Source of the DNA: DAINPP01 sp036743375
Lineage (GTDB): Bacteria; Thermotogota; Thermotogae; MWEM01
Assembly: GCA_036743375.1 (NCBI GenBank)
Contig: DAINPP010000004.1
Coordinates: forward strand, 31,322-95,321
DNA length: 64,000 nt
Direction of reading: 5' to 3'
Both the position numbers and the translations under genes were made by a program. Position 1 is the first letter of the stretch. The number at the start of each line of letters is the position of its first letter. Below are positions 53,057-61,427 of this stretch, piece after piece. Under the pieces are notes generated by a model, which saw only the letters and a program-made list of their open reading frames with translations, searched no databases and had not been told where the DNA came from.

Positions 53057-54844
53057 ATGGTGAAGCACTTGGAAGCTATAGATATTTTAAAGCAGTATTA
53101 CGGTTACAACAAGTTCAGACCTGGACAAAAAGAAATCATCACATCGATCATGAACCAGAAGGATACATTGGCAATCATGCCAACCGGATCGGGGAAATCG
53201 CTCTGTTTTCAAATACCGGCACTGATGTTTGAGGGAAAAAGCATTGTGATTTCTCCGTTGATATCGCTGATGAAAGATCAGGTAGATTCACTGAAAGCCA
53301 TGGATATAAAGGCCAGTTTCATTAACAGCAGTCTGCCCTATGAGGAAATCTACGAGCGAACGGTCGATTTTATCAATGATAGATATAAAATTCTCTATCT
53401 CGCTCCGGAAAGGCTATCCACCTTTGGTTTTTCGGAAGAGATCTACAGCACAAACATCTCACAGATTGCCGTAGATGAAGCACATTGTGTTTCAGAGTGG
53501 GGGCATGATTTCAGACCGAGTTATAAAAATATTGGTGAATTCGTTAAACAATTCAGGAAAAGACCTGTAGTCAGTGCCTTCACGGCCACAGCCACTAAAA
53601 ATGTCCGAAAGGACATACAATTTCTGCTTGAACTGGATCATCCCGATATATTTAATTTAGGGTTGAAAAGGGAAAATATCTATATCGAAGTCCTAAAGGA
53701 GATCAACAAAAGGAAATTTATTGTTGATCTCATCGAAAAAAGGCGGGATGATGCGGGAATCATCTATTGTGCAACGAGAAAAAGTGTCGAGGAGTACTAT
53801 GTTTATCTCAGTAAAAGGGGATATAATATAGGAAAGTATCATGGCGGTATGGATGCGCTCGACCGAAAAGAAATGCAGGATGCCTTTATTCATGAAGATA
53901 TCAATCTCATGATCGCTACGAATGCCTTTGGCATGGGAATTGACAAGCCCAATATTCGATATATCGTTCACCTGAATATGCCTAAGACGATTGAAGCCTA
54001 TTATCAGGAGATTGGCAGAGCCGGTCGAGATGGAGAACCTTCACAGGCATACATGCTTTATTCTGAGGCAGACAGAAATATACAGCGTTTTCTGATCGAA
54101 AAATCTGAACTGACAGAAGACAGGGCGATTGTTGCAAACAGAAAACTCCAGGATATGACCAATTTTTGTCATACACACGATTGTCTCTGGCAATATATTT
54201 CGGAGTATTTCAACGAGGACAGTGAAAAAAAGTGTAATAATTGTTTTAACTGCCTGAATAAAAATATCAGGCAATACGATATTACAATAGAAGCCCAGAA
54301 GATTCTTTCATGTGTTTACAGGATGAAACAGTCTTATGGTGCTTCTACCGTTGCAAAAGTCCTTAAGGGTTCCCATTCGACTCGATTAAAGCAAAAAGGA
54401 TTTGAGCATCTATCGACATTTGGGATCATGAATAATCTCAAAGAGAAAGAAATTCGTGATCTCATCAATTTTCTGGCCGCTGAAAATCTCCTGAATATCA
54501 GCCATGGAATGTATCCTATGCTCGGGTTGAACGATAATTCCTGGAAAGTGCTACGTGGTCAGCAAAAGGTGATCAGAAAAACATCAGAGATCTTTATCGC
54601 GGACAAAGAACCGAACGAGGATCTTTTTATGCTTCTGAGAAAGTTAAGAAAGAAAATATCGGAAACGGAAAATGTACCCCCTTACGTTGTTTTTCCCGAC
54701 TATACTTTAAAGGAGATGAGTCTTATCAAACCCGTAAAGGCTGAGGACATGCTTAAAATAAAAGGAGTTGGCGAAAAAAAACTCGAAAAGTACGGAACAC
54801 GTTTCATTGAAGAAATAAAAATATATGAGGGAATAAATGACTGA
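53057..54844 (+). CDS. recQ: ATP-dependent DNA helicase RecQ
   Basis: A 595-residue RecQ-family 3'-5' helicase. Motif 0 is F-R-P-G-Q-K-E, Walker A is M-P-T-G-S-G-K-S (41-48), and the box is D-E-A-H. The RQC zinc site uses the cysteines of C-H-T-H-D-C and C-N-N-C-F-N-C. A C-terminal HRDC domain (about 510-590) ends in L-K-I-K-G-V-G-E-K-K-L-E-K-Y-G. The start could be the ATG at 53057, or a TTG at 53069 preceded by GGTGA. It overlaps the next gene by 8 bases. Confidence 0.93.
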   Translation: MVKHLEAIDILKQYYGYNKFRPGQKEIITSIMNQKDTLAIMPTGSGKSLCFQIPALMFEGKSIVISPLISLMKDQVDSLKAMDIKASFINSSLPYEEIYERTVDFINDRYKILYLAPERLSTFGFSEEIYSTNISQIAVDEAHCVSEWGHDFRPSYKNIGEFVKQFRKRPVVSAFTATATKNVRKDIQFLLELDHPDIFNLGLKRENIYIEVLKEINKRKFIVDLIEKRRDDAGIIYCATRKSVEEYYVYLSKRGYNIGKYHGGMDALDRKEMQDAFIHEDINLMIATNAFGMGIDKPNIRYIVHLNMPKTIEAYYQEIGRAGRDGEPSQAYMLYSEADRNIQRFLIEKSELTEDRAIVANRKLQDMTNFCHTHDCLWQYISEYFNEDSEKKCNNCFNCLNKNIRQYDITIEAQKILSCVYRMKQSYGASTVAKVLKGSHSTRLKQKGFEHLSTFGIMNNLKEKEIRDLINFLAAENLLNISHGMYPMLGLNDNSWKVLRGQQKVIRKTSEIFIADKEPNEDLFMLLRKLRKKISETENVPPYVVFPDYTLKEMSLIKPVKAEDMLKIKGVGEKKLEKYGTRFIEEIKIYEGIND

Positions 54845-55703
54845 CAATTATATCAGATTGGGAGCACGATCATTCATAGATGAATTCGAAAGGTTCTTTC
54901 ACGATATCATCTGCAAATTCAGCTTCAGTTCATTTTTTGAAGCTCATCAAAGTAGTTTCTATGAAAACATGACCCTCTTTGTCTTCGCAAAAGGCTACCC
55001 GGCTCTGTATGTTTTAGTCAGGAAAACAGGTCCGTTTTTGGTTGGTTTTTCACCTGAAAGAGGGGGAAGTAACTGTTTTTCCAAGCAATTTTCAGTGTCT
55101 GTTCCATCGGATATTGCCCTCTTTTACAGAACTTTTTTCCTAAAAATAGGGGCCATCCCTCCAGAAACAAAAGATATCAGAATGTTTATCAGTATGCAAA
55201 AAAAAGCCTCTTCGATCTCCTCTTTTGCCGCTTTTGGAAAACGAGCCGAGACAGTAAAAATTCTGAAGGAAGAGAATATCCTCGGGATAAAAAAATTAGC
55301 GGTTTCAAGTCTATTTACCGATGAAAAAATCAAATATGTACTGAATTCATATGAACGCTGGAGTGAAAAGAATTACAGACTTGATTTTAATAACGAAAAG
55401 GTTCTCTTCTCGTTGAAGATAAAAAAAGAATCAAATAATACCGAATCAGAAAATCGGGCAGTTGCCTCTATGGTAAAGACCGTCATCAGTGATTCCTATT
55501 CAAATATTTTTGAACCGTTAACTGAAGCAGATAGTTTGAAAGGAATTCCCATGATACTGACCACATTTCAGATTAATTTTTCGGTATTGCCCAAATGGAT
55601 TAATATGATCGAACTTTTCCTTGAACGCTTCGATAATGCGCTTAATGAAATTGACAGAGTCCTCGATGAGATAGTTTTTCCGCAGATGAAATTTCTGAAA
55701 TAG
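54837..55703 (+). CDS. Hypothetical protein, 288 residues
   Basis: I do not recognise this protein. It is mixed alpha/beta, without signal peptide or membrane helix. The F-V-F-A-K-G-Y-P-A-L-Y-V-L-V-R-K segment looks like a core beta-hairpin, and the last 40 residues (L-F-L-E-R-F-D-N-A-L-N-E-I-D-R-V-L-D-E-I) are amphipathic helix. It overlaps recQ by 8 bases and its stop overlaps the rsmD ribosome site. It is therefore translated between two nucleic-acid enzymes. A role with RecQ or rRNA is a guess. Confidence 0.75.
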   Translation: MTDNYIRLGARSFIDEFERFFHDIICKFSFSSFFEAHQSSFYENMTLFVFAKGYPALYVLVRKTGPFLVGFSPERGGSNCFSKQFSVSVPSDIALFYRTFFLKIGAIPPETKDIRMFISMQKKASSISSFAAFGKRAETVKILKEENILGIKKLAVSSLFTDEKIKYVLNSYERWSEKNYRLDFNNEKVLFSLKIKKESNNTESENRAVASMVKTVISDSYSNIFEPLTEADSLKGIPMILTTFQINFSVLPKWINMIELFLERFDNALNEIDRVLDEIVFPQMKFLK

Positions 55704-55712
55704 GTGATAAAA

Positions 55713-56297
55713 TTGGAGAAGTTTTTAATAAATTCAGGTTATCTGAAAATGAAAAAGATAGAAGGGGTAGACGATAAAAGAACCAGATACACACCATCCA
55801 AGGTAAAAAATTCTATTTTTTCCATCATCGCATCGAATATAGATTTCAATGGCTTGAAATTTCTGGAACTCTGTGCAGGAAGTGGTCAGATAGGCATAGA
55901 GGCCATCAGTCGCGGAGCAGATAAATGCACATTTGTAGATATTTCTCCTCAAGCCGTTAAGACACTAAAAAAAAATGTTCTATCGTTGGATATACCGGAT
56001 AAAGTTACCATTATAAAACAAGATGTTCTGAGATTTATAAAAAAGACAAATGAGGTCTATGATGTCGTTTTTATCGATACACCCTTTATTGAAGAGATTT
56101 ATCTCAAACTCGTTACCGGTCTTTTGAAAAAAAGGGAAATTATTTCAGATAATGGTATCATTATTGTTGAAACGCAAAACAGGTTCAGGGAAATCGAATC
56201 GCATACATTTGATCATATGAGTACGCATCTATACGGAACGTTAAAAATAGACACATATAAACATAAAAAACAGTTATATGAGGAGGAAAGACATTGA
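55713..56297 (+). CDS. rsmD: 16S rRNA (guanine-N2)-methyltransferase RsmD family
   Basis: A 194-residue SAM-dependent methyltransferase, normally acting on G966 of 16S rRNA. Motif I is L-E-L-C-A-G-S-G-Q-I-G-I-E-A, and the N-terminal R-Y-T-P-S-K-V-K-N-S-I-F matches the R-P-T-x-x-x-V-K-x-x-x-F of RsmD. The catalytic D-P-P-Y/F motif is changed to D-T-P-F. The start is TTG at 55713 with AGGTGA 5 bases upstream; a GTG at 55704 lies inside that site. The stop overlaps the ROK start (TTGA). Confidence 0.82.
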   Translation: MEKFLINSGYLKMKKIEGVDDKRTRYTPSKVKNSIFSIIASNIDFNGLKFLELCAGSGQIGIEAISRGADKCTFVDISPQAVKTLKKNVLSLDIPDKVTIIKQDVLRFIKKTNEVYDVVFIDTPFIEEIYLKLVTGLLKKREIISDNGIIIVETQNRFREIESHTFDHMSTHLYGTLKIDTYKHKKQLYEEERH

Positions 56298-57238
56298 AAA
56301 CTGTTGGAATTGATCTGGGTGGAACGAATATAAAAGGTGGTCTGGTTGATGAAAACGGAAATATCACCAATCAAAAATCTATAAAAACGCTTATTGAAGA
56401 GGGAAAAGAGAGAGTCTGTTCAAGAATGATCGAACTAATCAATGAGGTTGCCGACGGTGAACAGGTAAGAGTTGGTATTGGTTCCCCTGGTTCAATAGAT
56501 AGAAAAAACGGAATTGTTATTTATGCAAATAACCTGATGACACTCAATGGAGTTGAACTGGTTAAAACGATAGAAGGGGCAACCGGTTTTGAAACGTTTT
56601 TAGAAAACGATGCAAAGGCAGCCGCCCTTGGCGAAAGATGGTTCGGTTCCGCAAAAGATTCGGATGATTTCATCGTTATCACGCTCGGTACAGGTGTTGG
56701 CGGCGGAGCTTATACCGAAGGGCATTTAATAGTGGGGGGACATGGGTACGGTGGAGAACTCGGTCATATGATTGTTGATCCATCCGGACCGGTATGCAGC
56801 TGTGGAAATCGAGGTTGTCTGGAAACATTCTCATCAATCAGTGGAATGAGAGAATGGGTCAAAGTATATGAGATGAGATATCCGGAATCTCTCATCTTTA
56901 AATATGCAGCCGGTGAACCCGTCCAGGCAAAAAACATCTTTGATGCCTATAAAGAAGGGGATAGAATGGCTGAACTCGTTGTCAGAAAATTCTGTTGGGG
57001 ACTTGGCATTGGAATCGGTTCCCTTGTGAATATATTCAATCCCGATTTGATCATTTTGACCGGTGGAATCTCAAGAGCTGGAGATGTTTTCCTCGATGAA
57101 GTCAAACAGGTGGCCTATGAACACACCTATGGTTCTTTAATGAATTCGTATGATATAATTGTAAGCGATTTGAAGGAAAAGGGAGCAATTCTCGGAGCTG
57201 CTTCAGTTGCCCTTGAACGCACAAAAAATACTATATAG
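56294..57238 (+). CDS. ROK family sugar kinase, probable glucokinase
   Basis: A 314-residue ROK-family kinase. ATP binding is by D-L-G-G-T-N-I-K-G-G at the N-terminus. The zinc motif C-S-C-G-N-R-G-C-L-E-T lies near residue 172-182, preceded by G-T-G-V-G-G-G and G-E-L-G-H. No helix-turn-helix is present, so it is an enzyme and not a NagC-type repressor. The motif set and length fit glucokinase. The TTG start at 56294 follows AGGAGGAAAG and overlaps the rsmD stop. Confidence 0.9.
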   Translation: MKTVGIDLGGTNIKGGLVDENGNITNQKSIKTLIEEGKERVCSRMIELINEVADGEQVRVGIGSPGSIDRKNGIVIYANNLMTLNGVELVKTIEGATGFETFLENDAKAAALGERWFGSAKDSDDFIVITLGTGVGGGAYTEGHLIVGGHGYGGELGHMIVDPSGPVCSCGNRGCLETFSSISGMREWVKVYEMRYPESLIFKYAAGEPVQAKNIFDAYKEGDRMAELVVRKFCWGLGIGIGSLVNIFNPDLIILTGGISRAGDVFLDEVKQVAYEHTYGSLMNSYDIIVSDLKEKGAILGAASVALERTKNTI

Positions 57239-57271
57239 AAAAAACCACTTATTTTACTACGGAGGTGTGGC

Positions 57272-58213
57272 ATGTCAGTAAATCTTAAAGGAAGAGATTT
57301 GATCAGTATTAAGGAACTTACACCTGAAGAATTCTTCCAGTTTATTGAGACAGCAGTTTCACTTAAGACAGGACTCAATATGGGTCAGAGACCGGATATT
57401 CTCAAAAACAGGACTTTGGCCGAAATTTTCCAGAAACCATCACTCAGAACAAGGGTTTCATTTGAATCTTCGATGACCCATCTTGGCGGACATGGAATTT
57501 ATCTTGGACCGGATGATATAAAACTGGGACAGAGAGAGACGACGGAAGACATTGCAAAGGTTCTTTCAGGAATGGCCGATGTCATCATGGCACGCGTATT
57601 TGAAAACAAAACGGTGAGGGATCTCGCTGAATACGCTTCTATTCCGGTTATTAACGGGCTTTGTGATTATGAACATCCAACTCAGGCTCTCGGAGACTTC
57701 CTCACAATCTATGAGAAATACAGGAGATTCGACGGTCTCAAGATCTGTTACATCGGTGATGGAAACAACGTATGTAATTCAACCATATTCTCATCGGCAC
57801 TCATGGGAACACATATCACTGCCGTTACGGCACCGGGCTTTGAACCGACAGAAGAGGTCATCAGCAGTGCAAAGGCAATTGCTGAAAGATATAACACAGG
57901 TTCAATCATAGAAGTCACGAATAGTATAGAGGAAGGTATTAAGGATTCGGACATCGTATATACAGATGTTTGGGCAAGTATGGGGCAGGAAGCTCAAGCC
58001 GATGAAAAGAAAAAGACATTCATGCCGTATCAGGTTACACTGGATGTATTTAACAAGGCAAAGCCGACGGCTATCTTCATGCATTGCCTTCCAGCTCATT
58101 ACGGAGAAGAATGTACACATGAAGTGGCTCATTGCCCAAGAAGCGTTATCTTTGATCAGGCGGCAAACAGAATGCACTCAATCAAGTCGATCCTTGCGCT
58201 CGTTACGCCATAA
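57272..58213 (+). CDS. argF: Ornithine carbamoyltransferase
   Basis: A 313-residue transcarbamylase that forms citrulline from ornithine and carbamoyl phosphate, or works in reverse in the arginine deiminase pathway. The carbamoyl-phosphate loop is S-L-R-T-R (57-61). H-P-T-Q-A-L-G-D follows, then G-D-G-N-N-V-C-N-S, and the ornithine loop is H-C-L-P-A. No arginine deiminase or carbamate kinase gene lies beside it. GGAGGTG precedes the ATG. Confidence 0.94.
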   Translation: MSVNLKGRDLISIKELTPEEFFQFIETAVSLKTGLNMGQRPDILKNRTLAEIFQKPSLRTRVSFESSMTHLGGHGIYLGPDDIKLGQRETTEDIAKVLSGMADVIMARVFENKTVRDLAEYASIPVINGLCDYEHPTQALGDFLTIYEKYRRFDGLKICYIGDGNNVCNSTIFSSALMGTHITAVTAPGFEPTEEVISSAKAIAERYNTGSIIEVTNSIEEGIKDSDIVYTDVWASMGQEAQADEKKKTFMPYQVTLDVFNKAKPTAIFMHCLPAHYGEECTHEVAHCPRSVIFDQAANRMHSIKSILALVTP

Positions 58214-58247
58214 GGACAGAAGGTTATCAGAATATTCTTTTAAATCC

Positions 58248-58275
58248 GGCCTTCCCTATCGGGAAGGCCTTGTAA
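58248..58275 (+). terminator. Hairpin between argF and plsC
   Basis: GGCCTTCCC and GGGAAGGCC form a perfect 9-bp stem with a TATC loop. The following TTGTAATTAT is only weakly T-rich, so termination may be partial. plsC starts 21 bases after the stem. Confidence 0.55.
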
Positions 58276-58289
58276 TTATGAGGTACTAA

Positions 58290-59030
58290 ATGAAAAAAAT
58301 AATGCTTTTCTTTTACAGTTTCTATTTTTTCCCCGCGGCAATAATCGCCCTGATATACGGCTATATTCAAATGAAAAGAGCCTTAAAGATAGCCAATAGA
58401 GATGGATTTGATGCTGCACAGGAATTTATCAGAAGAAAATCACCGGCTTTTGCAAGAATCTGTTTCACGCTATTTGGTATTCATCCCGAGATTAAAGATG
58501 CCGAAAAGATTCCCATGGATGAAAATTTTATCGTTGTCATGAATCATCAGAGTTTTCTCGATCCGATGCTTCTGCTCGGATATCTTACCCCAGATATCTT
58601 TTTACTGGCGAAAGAAGAATTAGAAAAAATACCTTTTTACAAAGAGGCCATGCAGCTCTTCTGTATAACGATTGACAGGAATAATCCGTCAAAGGCCGTA
58701 AAATCTTTAAGAAGGATACTGGAATTTCTGAAAAACGGGAAAAAAATAGGTATCTTCCCTGAAGGGACGCGATCAATAGACGGTTCACTCGGTAAATTTG
58801 CCGAAGGCAGTCTGAAAATAGCCTATAAAAGCAAAAAGAAGGTTATCCCTGTCTTAATAGACGGTTCGGGAGATGCCATGCCGAAAGGCAGCTGGATTGT
58901 CAGACCGGCAAAGGTCACGGCTCTCGTTACAGATTCGGTGAATGCAAAGGACTTTAACACTTTTGAAGAATATGAAGAATTCATCAGATGCCAAATGGAA
59001 AAAGGATTAAAGACCATCAGAAACCAATGA
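58290..59030 (+). CDS. plsC: 1-acyl-sn-glycerol-3-phosphate acyltransferase
   Basis: A 246-residue membrane-associated acyltransferase making phosphatidic acid. Motif I is N-H-Q-S-F-L-D (the H-x4-D catalytic pair), motif III is F-P-E-G-T-R-S, and a single N-terminal membrane helix (about 5-22) anchors it. GAGGT precedes the ATG. The following hemolysin-III gene starts within 2-11 bases. Confidence 0.92.
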   Translation: MKKIMLFFYSFYFFPAAIIALIYGYIQMKRALKIANRDGFDAAQEFIRRKSPAFARICFTLFGIHPEIKDAEKIPMDENFIVVMNHQSFLDPMLLLGYLTPDIFLLAKEELEKIPFYKEAMQLFCITIDRNNPSKAVKSLRRILEFLKNGKKIGIFPEGTRSIDGSLGKFAEGSLKIAYKSKKKVIPVLIDGSGDAMPKGSWIVRPAKVTALVTDSVNAKDFNTFEEYEEFIRCQMEKGLKTIRNQ

Positions 59031-59031
59031 G

Positions 59032-59685
59032 GTGATTACGATAGAAAATATCCAGAATTTCTCAAAAAAGGAAGAACTGTTCAACAGCATCTCTCACGGT
59101 GTCGGTACTTTATATGCAATTACCGCGCTTGTCCTTCTGTCCGTTTTTTCAGGCTTAACCGGAGATGCATGGAAGATAGTGGGTGCCGTCATCTACGGGA
59201 TCAGCCTCATCGCACTCTTTCTCGCCTCAACATTGTATCATGGCTTCAGACCGGGAAAGGCAAAAAACATCTTTGAAATCATGGATCATTCAGCAATCTT
59301 TATCCTCATAGCCGGAACATATACGCCGTTTACATTAGTTAACCTCAGAGGCTGGCTGGGCTGGACGATTTTCGGAATTGTCTGGGGACTGACAATCGTC
59401 GGAATCATATATAAAATATTTTTTGTCAAGAAATTTGTCATCTTTTCAACTCTCTTGTATATCTTAATGGGGTGGCTGATTGTCTTTGCAATCGGTCCTT
59501 TATCCGAAACACTTTCTTCAGGAGGTTTATTTTGGTTAGTATTGGGAGGAATCTTATACACTGCGGGAACACCATTCTACATCATCAGAAAGATACCCTA
59601 TCATCATGCGATCTGGCATCTCTTTGTCCTGGCGGGAAGTATCGCCCATTTCATCACCGTGTTCTTTTATATTATACTGGCTTAA
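59032..59685 (+). CDS. Hemolysin III (YqfA/TrhA) family membrane protein, start codon abnormal
   Basis: A roughly 215-residue protein with seven membrane helices of the hemolysin-III/PAQR-like family. Motifs are N-S-I-S-H-G-V-G near the N-terminus, S-T-L-Y-H-G-F and a late H-A-I-W-H-L-F, whose His residues form the metal site. Family function is unsettled (membrane homeostasis). The ribosome site GAGGTGATTACG is followed by ATA (59041), exactly where nadE has ATG after GAGGTGATTAT. The only canonical start is GTG at 59032, which lies inside the ribosome site. The true start is probably the ATA at 59041, or the codon has been lost. Confidence 0.87.
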   Translation: MITIENIQNFSKKEELFNSISHGVGTLYAITALVLLSVFSGLTGDAWKIVGAVIYGISLIALFLASTLYHGFRPGKAKNIFEIMDHSAIFILIAGTYTPFTLVNLRGWLGWTIFGIVWGLTIVGIIYKIFFVKKFVIFSTLLYILMGWLIVFAIGPLSETLSSGGLFWLVLGGILYTAGTPFYIIRKIPYHHAIWHLFVLAGSIAHFITVFFYIILA

Positions 59686-61364
59686 AATTTATCTTTGTCG
59701 CACTTCTTTTGTTGTTTTTTTCGAGATTTGCCTTTTCATCGGATTTTGAATACTCGCTTGATTATCCAGAAGCCATCACACCCTTTACTGTCATACCTGT
59801 CTTTTTCGATGCGGTTCCCGACAATGTGTATTCGATAAATACGGAAATAACTTTGATAGGCGATTCCGAGAAAAACGACTGCGTTTTGACACATTCCACT
59901 GTTTATCCTATTCTGATCAATACTGGCAATGAATACTTTTCTCTGATACATTTTATGTGGATGTTTGATGAGCAGCAACTTACAGCTATTGAAAACATGA
60001 CATTAACCGAAAAGAACACCTATCTGAAAGCACTTCCTCATCGGGTCAACATAAACATTACTTTCGATCAGCCACTGAATTCCTATTGCGAGTTATTGAA
60101 GATAGATTTTACGCCTGAAAAGAATTCCCGGGTCGTAGACTCTGTCTGGAATTTGAATAATGATACGATAAGACTTACCGAACCGTCACATCAAAAGGCT
60201 GTCCTCTTCATACACGGTTTACAGAATGCGGTTTACAGCAACATGCTGTCAAATCTGAACAGCGACACCGGTGACGGATGGCGAAGTGAGGAATTGCAGG
60301 ATTATTGGAAACAGCATTATCAATTTGATGATGTCGATTATTTTGAATACCATTATGATACCTATTTTCATGATTCATCTTATTACGGAGACAAACTGGT
60401 CTCTTTGATGGAGCAATCGGGGATGCTGGAATCTTACGATGAAATCTATTTGGTCACCTACAGTATGGGAACAATAGTCGCTCAATATGCGATCAACACC
60501 CCCCTGCATAATGAAGCAGGATGCCTTGGAGATAAAATAGAAAACTTATTTTTGATCGGTGGAGTGCTTGAAGGAACCTATTTTGTCAACCTGACAGATT
60601 ATCTGCTTACTTTTATAACCAAGGAAATCGCTTTGAAATCAATCAACACAAGTTATGGAGATGAAAGAGATACCTTCCTCTATGAAATGCTTAAAATGTT
60701 AGACAATTATACCGATTTGCTTCTCAATCCTCAAAAAGTACAGTATTTTCTCGACCAGTTCGTTCAGTTTTATCAGGATAATCCCGTCATTGCCTGTCTG
60801 CTGCTGACAAGTTTTGATGACGTCCCGGTAACCGGCGGACAAATCGTCCCCTACGACGGGGTAAAATCAATGCGTTATACCTCCTCTGATTTTCTGACAA
60901 AGTTAGAAAAAGAATTTAAATTTAAGCAGACCACCTATGTGATCAATGAAGAACTGAATTTTCTGAATACGCATCATCAATACAAAGACAAAGTGATACT
61001 GATCACATCATACGCATCAAATTCAAAGGAATTTCTCAACAAAACCGCTGCTTTAATGAAATTCCTCCATTTTGTACCCGATACGGAAGATTCGATGAGT
61101 GACACTCAGTTGCTTAAAATTCCTTTTATACAATATATGATTCAGAGAGTACTTTCTATCGTCATACAGAGCTTTGCAGAGACCATTTCCGAAAACGCTC
61201 ATATACTCAACGATGGCTTTGTAACCCATTGGAGTCAGAATCTGACCCCACATCATGAAGGGATCACCTCTGAAAATCTGTATATATTCGACGACCTCGA
61301 TCATGCACAGATAAAAAATGCGGAAGAGGTCCTCAAAGTCATACGCGACAGAATCAACGATTAA
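59682..61364 (+). CDS. Exported lipase-like alpha/beta hydrolase, start codon abnormal
   Basis: About 560 residues. After a signal peptide (K-F-I-F-V-A-L-L-L-L-F-F...A-F-S-S) comes a long N-terminal domain, then an alpha/beta-hydrolase core with L-F-I-H-G-L, the nucleophile elbow T-Y-S-M-G (G replaced by T at the first position), and a late D-L-D-H that could supply the His. Similar to secreted lipases/esterases; substrate unknown. No normal start codon precedes the signal peptide: the codon where Met is expected is TTA at 59682, overlapping the hemolysin-III stop. The TTGs at 59709 and 59712 would truncate the signal peptide. Confidence 0.72.
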   Translation, partial: LKFIFVALLLLFFSRFAFSSDFEYSLDYPEAITPFTVIPVFFDAVPDNVYSINTEITLIGDSEKNDCVLTHSTVYPILINTGNEYFSLIHFMWMFDEQQLTAIENMTLTEKNTYLKALPHRVNINITFDQPLNSYCELLKIDFTPEKNSRVVDSVWNLNNDTIRLTEPSHQKAVLFIHGLQNAVYSNMLSNLNSDTGDGWRSEELQDYWKQHYQFDDVDYFEYHYDTYFHDSSYYGDKLVSLMEQSGMLESYDEIYLVTYSMGTIVAQYAINTPLHNEAGCLGDKIENLFLIGGVLEGTYFVNLTDYLLTFITKEIALKSINTSYGDERDTFLYEMLKMLDNYTDLLLNPQKVQYFLDQFVQFYQDNPVIACLLLTSFDDVPVTGGQIVPYDGVKSMRYTSSDFLTKLEKEFKFKQTTYVINEELNFLNTHHQYKDKVILITSYASNSKEFLNKTAALMKFLHFVPDTEDSMSDTQLLKIPFIQYMIQRVLSIVIQSFAETISENAHILNDGFVTHWSQNLTPHHEGITSENLYIFDDLDHAQIKNAEEVLKVIRDRIND

Positions 61365-61365
61365 T

Positions 61366-61389
61366 AGGGAAATATATAAATATTTCCCT
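61366..61389. terminator. Weak hairpin between convergent genes
   Basis: AGGGAAATAT and ATATTTCCCT form a 10-bp stem with an ATAA loop, 1 base after the hydrolase stop. It has no T-run on the plus strand, so termination strength is doubtful. Confidence 0.4.
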
Positions 61390-61427
61390 GTTCGCAGACC
61401 TATGTTCAGCTAATTGTTCATATGATT

